Shown here piece by piece: positions 1 through 5,355 of a stretch of DNA of 10,584 nucleotides. The notes below the pieces were generated by a model. That model worked only from the letters and a program-made list of their open reading frames with translations. It had not been told where the DNA came from and made no database searches. Position 1 is the stretch's first letter. Each line of letters opens with the position of its first letter. Source of the DNA: Methylococcaceae bacterium (GTDB lineage: Bacteria; Pseudomonadota; Gammaproteobacteria; Methylococcales; Methylomonadaceae); assembly GCA_005779525.1 (NCBI GenBank), contig SXIZ01000116.1, forward strand, positions 1 through 10,584, read 5' to 3'. The position numbers and the translations under genes were made by a program.

Positions 1-1
1 G

Positions 2-604
2 ACTGACCAACATGGACTATTTACGGGCGATCCCAGTCTTAATCCCGATGCCAAATTAATTACCGAAATCAGCGTTAACGACAACTTACTCGATGAAGTT
101 GCAGGTGAAAGCCGCAGCGGACTAGGACGTGGCGGCATGTACACCAAAGTGCGCGCGGCAAGACTCGCAGCACGCTCAGGCGCAGCTACCGTAATTGCCG
201 CAGGTGCGGTAGATAATGTCCTGAATTCGGTGATTGCCGGGGAAAATTTAGGCACGTATTTAGTACCTGATGTCGGCCCGTTACTCGCTCGCAAACGCTG
301 GCTTGCAGGACAATTGCAACTTAAGGGACGCTTAGTTTTAGATGCTGGAGCGGTCGGCATGTTAGTCAGCGCCGGTAAAAGCTTGTTAGCCGTCGGTGTA
401 AAACAGGTTGAAGGTAATTTTGAGCGTGGTGAGTTAGTTGCCTGTGTCGATGCTCACGGACAAGAAATTGCACGCGGCTTGATTAATTACAACAACCGGG
501 AAACTGCGTTAATTTTGGGCAAATCCAGTTCCGATTTTGAAGCCATTTTAGGCTACGCAGACGATGACGAATTAATTCATCGCGATAATATGGTGTTGGT
601 CTAA
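2..604 (+). CDS. proB: Glutamate 5-kinase, C-terminal part (partial at the 5' edge)
   Basis: ProB phosphorylates the gamma-carboxyl of L-glutamate with ATP, the first step of proline synthesis in the cytosol. About 200 residues are visible, so roughly the first 165 of a usual ~370 are missing outside the window. The visible part opens in the amino acid kinase domain with LTDQHGLFTGDPSLNP-type sequence (ATP/nucleotide-binding end). It continues through GRGGMYTKVRAARLAARSG, the family's GTGGM-x-TK segment, and ends with a PUA domain over about the last 90 residues (RLVLDAGAVGMLVSAGKSLL onward, including a RGLINYNN segment). The frame is open from base 2 to TAA at 602-604. An internal ATG at 137 is not the real start because homologous sequence continues upstream of it. 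In the family, proline feedback acts on the kinase domain. The next gene, ssb, is convergent, so proB is the last gene of its transcript here. Very sure of identity. Confidence 0.96.
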   Translation, partial: TDQHGLFTGDPSLNPDAKLITEISVNDNLLDEVAGESRSGLGRGGMYTKVRAARLAARSGAATVIAAGAVDNVLNSVIAGENLGTYLVPDVGPLLARKRWLAGQLQLKGRLVLDAGAVGMLVSAGKSLLAVGVKQVEGNFERGELVACVDAHGQEIARGLINYNNRETALILGKSSSDFEAILGYADDDELIHRDNMVLV

Positions 605-645
605 ACCCAAGTTGAAAGCCTGCCTAGGTCAAGTCGAGCTTAAGA

Positions 646-664
646 GCACCGATATACTCGGTGC
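646..664. terminator. Hairpin between convergent proB and ssb, weak terminator candidate
   Basis: GCACCGA (646-652) and TCGGTGC (658-664) form a perfect 7-bp stem around the loop TATAC. It lies between the two convergent stop codons, where a bidirectional terminator would be expected. Neither strand has a T-run after the stem, so intrinsic termination is uncertain. Confidence 0.35.
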
Positions 665-694
665 CCATGCTCTGCAATCGTCACTCGTGGCGCA

Positions 695-1123
695 TCAGAA
701 CGGAATATTGTCGTCATAATCCGCAAAATTATCGACAGCGTAACTGGTATTCGCTGGGGCCGCGGGAGCTGCTTGATAACCTCCAGCCATCGCAGGCACT
801 CCAGCATCATTGCGTCTACCGACCAAATCAATAATATTCGCATTCAACTCCAAGGCTGATTTCACACTACCATCTGCAGCTTGATATTCGCGCATGGATA
901 GCTCACCCGAAACAAATACCTGCTGACCTTTTTTTAAATATTGCCCTAACTGCCCTTCTGCCCGTTTGCCCCACAACGCCACGCGCACCCAGAGGGTTTG
1001 CTGACGATCACCAAAACCAATATTATTGGCTACCGTGACATTTAACACCGTTTGCCCCGAGGGGGTCGCCCTGACCTCGGCATCGCGACCTACTGTCCCC
1101 GTAAAACTAAATACATTACTCAT
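695..1123 (-). CDS. ssb: Single-stranded DNA-binding protein, short type
   Basis: SSB coats single-stranded DNA during replication, repair and recombination, and recruits partner enzymes through its C-terminal tip. The 142-residue product has an OB fold over about residues 1-103, with the typical opening FTGTVGRDAEVRATPSGQ, aromatic residues W45 and W51 in the DNA-binding region, and YLKKGQQVFVSGEL. A short Ala/Pro/Gly-rich linker (about 105-132) follows, then the acidic tip DYDDNIPF, which is the partner-docking peptide. It is shorter than the ~175-residue E. coli SSB, mainly in the linker. The sequence between beta strands 2 and 3 is also trimmed (NNIGFGDRQQTLWVRVALWGKRAEG), a form seen in some chromosomal and element-borne SSBs. 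The start ATG at 1123 has a Shine-Dalgarno AGGAT six bases upstream (complement of 1129-1133). The neighbours do not suggest a mobile element, so I read this as a chromosomal ssb. Confidence 0.95.
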   Translation of the reverse strand: MSNVFSFTGTVGRDAEVRATPSGQTVLNVTVANNIGFGDRQQTLWVRVALWGKRAEGQLGQYLKKGQQVFVSGELSMREYQAADGSVKSALELNANIIDLVGRRNDAGVPAMAGGYQAAPAAPANTSYAVDNFADYDDNIPF

Positions 1124-1187
1124 AAAAAATCCTATGCTGATGCTGCCTTGGGTAAACCCCTAAGCGCTATTGTTTCGCTCAGCGATT

Positions 1188-1193
1188 ATTGTA
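1188..1193 (-). promoter_or_regulatory. ssb: Possible -10 element for ssb
   Basis: On the minus strand this reads TACAAT, five of six matches to TATAAT, about 65 bases before the ssb start. No good -35 box lies 16-18 bases upstream, so the call is tentative. No LexA-type CTGT-N8-ACAG site was seen nearby. Confidence 0.25.
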
Positions 1194-1245
1194 CCGTTTT
1201 ATTGCTATGCAAGCTGTGCCAGGGCGATAATTTTCTCCTAAGTGT

Positions 1246-1276
1246 CTGACGCAAACCCCAACGACTAGACTAGAAT
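1246..1276 (+). promoter_or_regulatory. Possible promoter of the MFS gene
   Basis: CTGACG (1246-1251, four of six to TTGACA) and TAGAAT (1271-1276, five of six to TATAAT) are separated by 19 bases, a little long. The -10 box ends 74 bases before the TTG start. It is the best promoter-like pair in the divergent ssb/MFS gap. Confidence 0.25.
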
Positions 1277-1350
1277 AAGCACACGCTAAGCATTGTGTTT
1301 GTCGTGCGCTGCCATACCCTCACTCTTAAGCTACGGTCAAAACTTACACT

Positions 1351-2574
1351 TTGCTTACCGCCAACACGGATCTACTGCTTTTATTCACCGCTCGCCTGAG
1401 CCGTTTATTTGCCTATGGCTTTTTATCGGTTATCTTGAGCATTTACCTCATACAAATCGGTTTGGGCATCGCTGAAGTCGGCCTGTTACTCAGCTTAACC
1501 TTGTGCGGGGATGCCTTGATTTCATTGGTACTGACCACCCATGCCGACCGTTTTGGTCGACGCCAGACCTTGATTTTAGGGGCAATCTTGCTGATGTTTG
1601 CGGGAGCGGTTTTTATACAAACCAACAATTTTGCATTATTGGTGTTAGCCGCGATTGTGGGCGTGATCAGTCCTAGCGGGAATGAAATCGGACCGTTTTT
1701 AGCCATTGAACAGGCAGCGCTCGCGCAATTACTCCCGGACAAACAACGCACCCAAGTATTTGCGTGGTACAACTTGGTGGGCTCGTTCGCCACTGCCAGT
1801 GGCAGCTTGCTCGGGGGAGTGTTACCGCTGTATTTACAAAGTCTGGGCTATTCGGTACTGGATTCCTACCGCGGGGTACTAATTGCATATATCGCGACGG
1901 GGTTGTTGCTTACCTTGCTTTTTAGTTGCTTATCCAGACGTATCGAAACCCCAGTGAGCAACACCTCCATCCCCCGAACTTTAGGCTTGCATCGCTCCAA
2001 AAAGACGGTGCTGCATCTCAGTGTATTATTTGCCTTAGATGCTTTTGCAGGTGGCTTTGTGGTGCAAAGCCTAGTCGCCTATTGGTTCCAACTCAAATAT
2101 GACGTGCCCGTCGCCATCTTGGGCTGGATATTTTTTGCCGCCAATATCCTGGCCGGAATTTCAGCACTCTTCGCAAGCCGAATAGCGGCACGATTTGGCT
2201 TAATCAATACGATGGTCTTCACGCACATTCCCTCGAACATTTTGCTCTGCCTCGTCCCGTTCATGCCAAACCTTAGCTGGGCTATTGCGCTGTTATTAGT
2301 GCGTTTTAGTATTTCGCAAATGGATGTGCCGACACGCCAATCCTACACCATGGCCATTGTTGCTGCCGATGAACGTTCTGCCGCCTCTGGGATTACCACG
2401 ATTGCACGCTCAGTTGGTGCAGCCATCGCTCCGGTGATCAGCGGCCTGTTATTGACATCACCCACGCTGATTAGCGCGCCATTTTTGATCGCTGGCGGCG
2501 TAAAAATAGTTTACGATCTATTGTTGTACCGTGCGTTTAAAACCCTAAAGCCACCGGAAGAACAGCGTATTTAA
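1351..2574 (+). CDS. Major facilitator superfamily (MFS) transporter, TTG start
   Basis: An inner-membrane transporter of about 407 residues with roughly 11-12 hydrophobic segments, the normal MFS size. The loop between the second and third segments carries the MFS motif A signature: GDALISL, then ADRFGRRQTL with D66, R67, G69 and R70/R71. An Arg-rich cytoplasmic loop (CLSRRIETP, then GLHRSKKTV) divides the N and C halves at about residues 195-220. The second half contains SRIAARFGLINT, a degenerate repeat of motif A, and RFSISQMDVPTRQSYTMA. The start appears to be TTG at 1351: an in-frame TAA lies at 1327-1329, no ATG or GTG lies between, and the next starts would remove the first membrane helix. 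I see no clear Shine-Dalgarno, so expression may be low. Substrate is not recognisable; the DHA1-like drug efflux group is a possibility only. It is divergent from ssb, and the next gene follows in the same direction after 69 bases. Confidence 0.88.
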   Translation: MLTANTDLLLLFTARLSRLFAYGFLSVILSIYLIQIGLGIAEVGLLLSLTLCGDALISLVLTTHADRFGRRQTLILGAILLMFAGAVFIQTNNFALLVLAAIVGVISPSGNEIGPFLAIEQAALAQLLPDKQRTQVFAWYNLVGSFATASGSLLGGVLPLYLQSLGYSVLDSYRGVLIAYIATGLLLTLLFSCLSRRIETPVSNTSIPRTLGLHRSKKTVLHLSVLFALDAFAGGFVVQSLVAYWFQLKYDVPVAILGWIFFAANILAGISALFASRIAARFGLINTMVFTHIPSNILLCLVPFMPNLSWAIALLLVRFSISQMDVPTRQSYTMAIVAADERSAASGITTIARSVGAAIAPVISGLLLTSPTLISAPFLIAGGVKIVYDLLLYRAFKTLKPPEEQRI

Positions 2575-2586
2575 TGCCCTAAAAAG

Positions 2587-2612
2587 CCCTATACGCTCTA
2601 ACCCTATGCGCT
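2587..2612 (+). repeat. Short imperfect direct repeat after the MFS gene
   Basis: CCCTATACGCT (2587-2597) and CCCTATGCGCT (2602-2612) differ at one base and are 15 bases apart. A T-rich stretch follows (2611-2634). There is no hairpin of note, so this is not an obvious terminator. Function is unknown and it may be chance. Confidence 0.35.
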
Positions 2613-2643
2613 TTTAACCTTTATTTTTAATTTTCCGTTAATT

Positions 2644-3189
2644 ATGCATCCACTTATTGATAACGAACTCTATCAAGCAATCAGTTACGCCAAAAGTATT
2701 GATGAGCACACTGGCAGAGAAATGCTGCAGCAATTCCAGCAGACACAACCTGCATTAGCGCAAACCCTACTGGAAATATTTCCCAGCATCATCGCCTCCC
2801 AAGAACAAAATATGGCGTATTTGTTTATGGATCTATGCTTTGATGTACTGTGCATATTCCAAAAAGCTTTCGGCCCGCTCCCAAGTTCACCGTTGGATCC
2901 CAACTGGCTGGCGAATCAATCGATGTTGCTAGAAACCGAGCTGCACAGCTTACTCAATGGGCAAAACGTAGACCCCAAGATTAAAGCGCAATTACAAAAG
3001 CGCATGCAAGCACGCGTGGAAGGCGACAATCCGCAACCTGCATTGCTCAAAATTCTGTTGGAAACCATAGATGACTTTGCCGCCGAAAGTCCTGCACGCG
3101 TCCCAGCTACGCAGCTGACCCAAACCTTAATGACGCTTGCAGTGCGCTTAATCGCGCAAATGTATATGCCCAGTGTGAAAGCTCACTAA
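2644..3189 (+). CDS. Hypothetical helical protein, 181 residues
   Basis: I do not recognise this protein. It appears soluble and nearly all alpha-helical, with no signal peptide and no convincing membrane helix. The most hydrophobic part is residues 55-80 (MAYLFMDLCFDVLCIFQKAFG), which contains both visible cysteines, separated by four residues. Gln, Leu and Ala are abundant (for example LQQFQQTQPALAQTLLEIFP). A charged stretch near residues 115-130 (KIKAQLQKRMQARVEGDNPQ) separates two helical halves, and the C-terminus ends MYMPSVKAH. The ATG at 2644 has no clear Shine-Dalgarno (TTCCGTTAATT precedes it), but the frame is long and its composition is like that of its neighbours, so I consider it real. 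It follows the MFS gene by 69 bases on the same strand and might share its transcript, which is weak evidence of a common job. It ends just before a strong inverted repeat and the convergent ykgJ-type gene. Confidence 0.75.
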   Translation: MHPLIDNELYQAISYAKSIDEHTGREMLQQFQQTQPALAQTLLEIFPSIIASQEQNMAYLFMDLCFDVLCIFQKAFGPLPSSPLDPNWLANQSMLLETELHSLLNGQNVDPKIKAQLQKRMQARVEGDNPQPALLKILLETIDDFAAESPARVPATQLTQTLMTLAVRLIAQMYMPSVKAH

Positions 3190-3204
3190 ACTACAGCTTC
3201 GCAG

Positions 3205-3238
3205 GCATTAACTTGGGATGCAGCGCCCAAGTTAATGC
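3205..3238. terminator. Perfect 13-bp inverted repeat between convergent genes
   Basis: GCATTAACTTGGG (3205-3217) and CCCAAGTTAATGC (3226-3238) are exact complements around an 8-base loop (ATGCAGCG). It sits between the stop of the helical protein gene (3189) and the stop of the convergent cysteine-cluster gene (3250). That position suggests a shared bidirectional terminator. Neither side has the usual T-run, so it may instead protect the 3' ends or depend on Rho. Confidence 0.55.
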
Positions 3239-3249
3239 AGGTCGCTACA

Positions 3250-3774
3250 TTAACTTTGAGCTGGCCCAACCCAGTCCGCAAACCACGCCGTCAATTCACG
3301 CTTTTCGCCTAAGCTTTTAAGCCGTTGCTCAACCGCGTCTTGGTTGCCCCAGATCACCGCAGCATAATCTCCCTGCACAACGCGCATTTCGATCTCTTGA
3401 CAATACAAACCCAGCTCACGCTGCACATAGAAGCCATAGGTGCGACAAGCAATGGGTCTATGCGCATACACCCGACAAGCCCCGAGTGCTTGATCTAACA
3501 TTGGACAGACGATAGGACGTGTAGTTTGTAGACTGATTGCCTCAAGCTTTAGCCGAATTTTAGCAAACTGTTCTGTGGGCAATGCTGCTAGCCCGATGCG
3601 TAACGTCTCCCATTCTGCACGCGTGAGCCGGGGAATATCGGCAAGTCGATGACAACAAAGGTCACAGCCTCGACGACATGGCCATTGTGTTTGCTGACTA
3701 CGGATGTTTTGCACCCGCGCATCAATCTCCGCAAAAAGTTCATAGAGTGCTGGATCGGGGGTTAGGGTTGTCAT
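3250..3774 (-). CDS. YkgJ-type cysteine-cluster protein (CxxxCxxCC family)
   Basis: This 174-residue protein belongs to the YkgJ/CxxCxxCC family of small cysteine-rich proteins, thought to bind zinc or an iron-sulfur cluster; their biochemical role is largely unknown. The visible cluster is C33-RRG-C37-DL-C40-C41 near the N-terminus. It is followed by C90 (PIVCPML), C100 and C110 (ACRVYAHRPIACRTYGF), the second family signature, and C125 (LYCQE). The eight cysteines occur in the usual order. The N-terminal 30 residues and the C-terminal 45 (ending WFADWVGPAQS) are helical and without metal ligands. The ATG at 3774 has no clear Shine-Dalgarno, but a consensus -10 box lies about 32 bases upstream. 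Downstream it faces the helical protein gene across the 13-bp inverted repeat. Family assignment is secure; function is not. Confidence 0.9.
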   Translation of the reverse strand: MTTLTPDPALYELFAEIDARVQNIRSQQTQWPCRRGCDLCCHRLADIPRLTRAEWETLRIGLAALPTEQFAKIRLKLEAISLQTTRPIVCPMLDQALGACRVYAHRPIACRTYGFYVQRELGLYCQEIEMRVVQGDYAAVIWGNQDAVEQRLKSLGEKRELTAWFADWVGPAQS

Positions 3775-3805
3775 ACTGATGCATGCTTAAAATGACCAAA
3801 ACAGC

Positions 3806-3811
3806 ATTATA
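3806..3811 (-). promoter_or_regulatory. Consensus -10 box upstream of the cysteine-cluster gene
   Basis: The minus strand reads TATAAT, a perfect sigma-70 type -10 hexamer, ending 31 bases before the ATG at 3774. The matching -35 is unclear: CCCTTG lies at a spacing of 17, while the better TGGACA (complement of 3825-3830) is only 13 bases away. A promoter here would make this gene independent of the upstream hydrolase gene. Confidence 0.45.
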
Positions 3812-3975
3812 CCGCGAGCATCACTGTCCAAGGGCCAGCTTAAAAGCGCTGGACTTGTTATTCAATGTCAGGCAAATATAGATTTGTATCACCTCCAGCA
3901 ACTCGCTACCGCCTGCAGGCCTCGAAAATTGATGTCTTCGCGGTCCGCCGTCCGCTTGTTTCTAAAGCTTGAAAC

Positions 3976-5010
3976 TTACAAACCACCTTCAGACTGGCGT
4001 TGCCGCCACCAATAATGGGAGCTGTAAACACCTTCTAAAATGACATCCTCTGGCCACCCTACCGCGATTAATGCATTAAAAATTGCAGCGGGCGTTTTGC
4101 CTGCACTTAATTCTTCTGCGATCCAATAGCGCGTTTCGAGCTGAATACTGGGAAGAAATTGCGCCCGCGCCAGCCAACTGAGCTGTATTTGGCGACGTTG
4201 CCTTGGCGTATAGCGCGCATAATCCTGCGGCGGAGTCAGCGCAAAATTCCGCTCCAACAACTCTAACAACAGCGGTTCTAACATACCATGTTGCTTAAAC
4301 TGATACGCGATAGCGTGACTCGCCAAGGACACACAATGCAAATACACATTCGACGCCTGTCCCAGTAACTCAGCATGTTTAGGATCGAGATTAGGTTTAT
4401 TAAATTCCAACGCATGGCCATACAGCACATAAAATTCGGTCGCGCTGGTCGTGGCGTTGAGCAAGGCAGGTAAATCTTTGAACAGAATACGCGGTGGGTT
4501 AGCGGCGAGTGCATCCATAACATTTAACCAGCGCCATTCACCTAATGCACGTAAGGTTGCAGGCTCAAGCGTTGCCAGCGGTGCAAAGGCTAGCACAGCA
4601 TTCACCTTCAATAATGCTCCCCATAACATCGCGGCGTAGGCGCCCATAGATGCCCCTAAGGTGATCACTTGTGACGGTTCGATTTGCTGGATTAAGGCGT
4701 GTAAGCTATGGGCCACTTCAGTGGCATCAGCACCCAACTCCTCAATCCCGCGTTGATACCAACTGTTATGTTTATCGCGGATTAAAATCAAATTGAACGG
4801 CGCCGTTAGCTGATACACTCGCTGCAGCACCCCCCACCACTCAAATCGGCCAGGGCCATGTTGATTCCAGGCACCAAATGCGATAATCAATGGCGCCCGC
4901 GGCTTGATCGGACTGAGCAAAATAGCGTGTTCGCATTGCTCAATTTCACTGTGGCTGGTACTACCAAAGTTTAAGGTGAGTCGTGCAGATGAATTTAATA
5001 CGTACGTCAT
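3976..5010 (-). CDS. Alpha/beta hydrolase fold protein
   Basis: A cytosolic-looking protein of 344 residues with an alpha/beta hydrolase fold. The nucleophile elbow is G119-A-S121-M-G123 (VITLGASMGAYAAMLWG). A preceding strand with an oxyanion-type turn is seen at residues 40-47 (PLIIAFGAW). The likely acid residue follows strand YVLYG in the stretch around 198-209 (E202 or D209). The probable catalytic histidine is H232 in SLASHAIAYQF. The C-terminal ~90 residues (from about 255) are not part of the core fold. They are rich in Arg, Trp and Tyr (YARYTPRQRRQ, SSHYWWRQRQ) and may form a separate small domain. Substrate is unknown; an esterase, acyl-hydrolase or glycan-linked role is possible. 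I start at ATG 5010 because AGAGG (complement of 5018-5022) lies seven bases upstream; a TTG at 5013 would be too close. It is divergent from the NHL-propeller gene. Confidence 0.82.
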   Translation of the reverse strand: MTYVLNSSARLTLNFGSTSHSEIEQCEHAILLSPIKPRAPLIIAFGAWNQHGPGRFEWWGVLQRVYQLTAPFNLILIRDKHNSWYQRGIEELGADATEVAHSLHALIQQIEPSQVITLGASMGAYAAMLWGALLKVNAVLAFAPLATLEPATLRALGEWRWLNVMDALAANPPRILFKDLPALLNATTSATEFYVLYGHALEFNKPNLDPKHAELLGQASNVYLHCVSLASHAIAYQFKQHGMLEPLLLELLERNFALTPPQDYARYTPRQRRQIQLSWLARAQFLPSIQLETRYWIAEELSAGKTPAAIFNALIAVGWPEDVILEGVYSSHYWWRQRQSEGGL

Positions 5011-5017
5011 CAATGAG

Positions 5018-5022
5018 CCTCT
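5018..5022 (-). promoter_or_regulatory. Ribosome binding site that fixes the hydrolase start
   Basis: The minus strand reads AGAGG, seven bases before ATG at 5010 and only four before the in-frame TTG at 5013. The spacing favours ATG as the start. Confidence 0.55.
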
Positions 5023-5080
5023 AAGCCATGAGGTCAGGTAAAGTTAATTCAGTTTAGCTGGGTACATGGAATATTTACAG

Positions 5081-5273
5081 CTTAATACAAAACCTAAGGA
5101 CGGGAGTAGACGAGTTTGCATACGCGATTACCTTAGGTAATTGTTATTGCTCAGACTGTTTAATCGGGTTCTGCCCCCAAAACACGTTACAAAAGCAAGC
5201 GCTTAATACTGATCTAAACACGTTTAATCCGTCGCCATTATATCCCAACGCCCTACAATTACTGACTTAATAC
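5081..5273. repeat. Three copies of CTTAATAC in a divergent intergenic region
   Basis: Exact CTTAATAC occurs at 5081-5088, 5202-5209 and 5266-5273, all between the hydrolase gene and the NHL-propeller gene. AAACACGTT also occurs twice (5180-5188 and 5216-5224), with a weaker relative TAATACGTT at 5268-5276. The words could be binding sites for a regulator of one or both divergent genes. No regulator gene is adjacent. Confidence 0.45.
5092..5141. repeat. Nested inverted repeats in the divergent promoter region
   Basis: ATTACC (5127-5132) and GGTAAT (5136-5141) form a compact 6-bp inverted repeat around TTA, the shape of an operator half-site pair. In addition ACCTAAGG (5092-5099) is the complement of CCTTAGGT (5131-5138), 31 bases away, so the right-hand block can pair two ways. 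On the minus strand the second arm runs into TTTTGTATT. Confidence 0.4.
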
Positions 5274-5285
5274 GTTAGAAAAAAT
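5158..5285. repeat. Possible eroded 64-bp tandem duplication
   Basis: GTTTAATC occurs at 5158 and 5222, and CTTAATAC at 5202 and 5266: both pairs are exactly 64 bases apart. Aligning 5158-5221 to 5222-5285 without gaps gives about 29 of 64 identical bases by hand count, above chance but weak, with identity concentrated in the two anchor words. It may be an old duplication or two spaced regulatory modules. Confidence 0.3.
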
Positions 5286-5355
5286 TTTGACTTCACCACC
5301 CCGCTTAGGTTACGCTCTAGCTCATATTCTAAATTCTCCTACAGAGCATTCAGCA

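Noticed and set aside
1124..1350. A LexA (SOS) box expected for some ssb genes
   Set aside because: No CTGT-N8-ACAG-like site was found in the divergent gap.
3888..3896. ATCACCTCC on the plus strand equals part of the 16S rRNA 3' end
   Set aside because: The bases before it do not match 16S rRNA and it is not followed by TTA, so there is no rRNA fragment; nine bases can match by chance.
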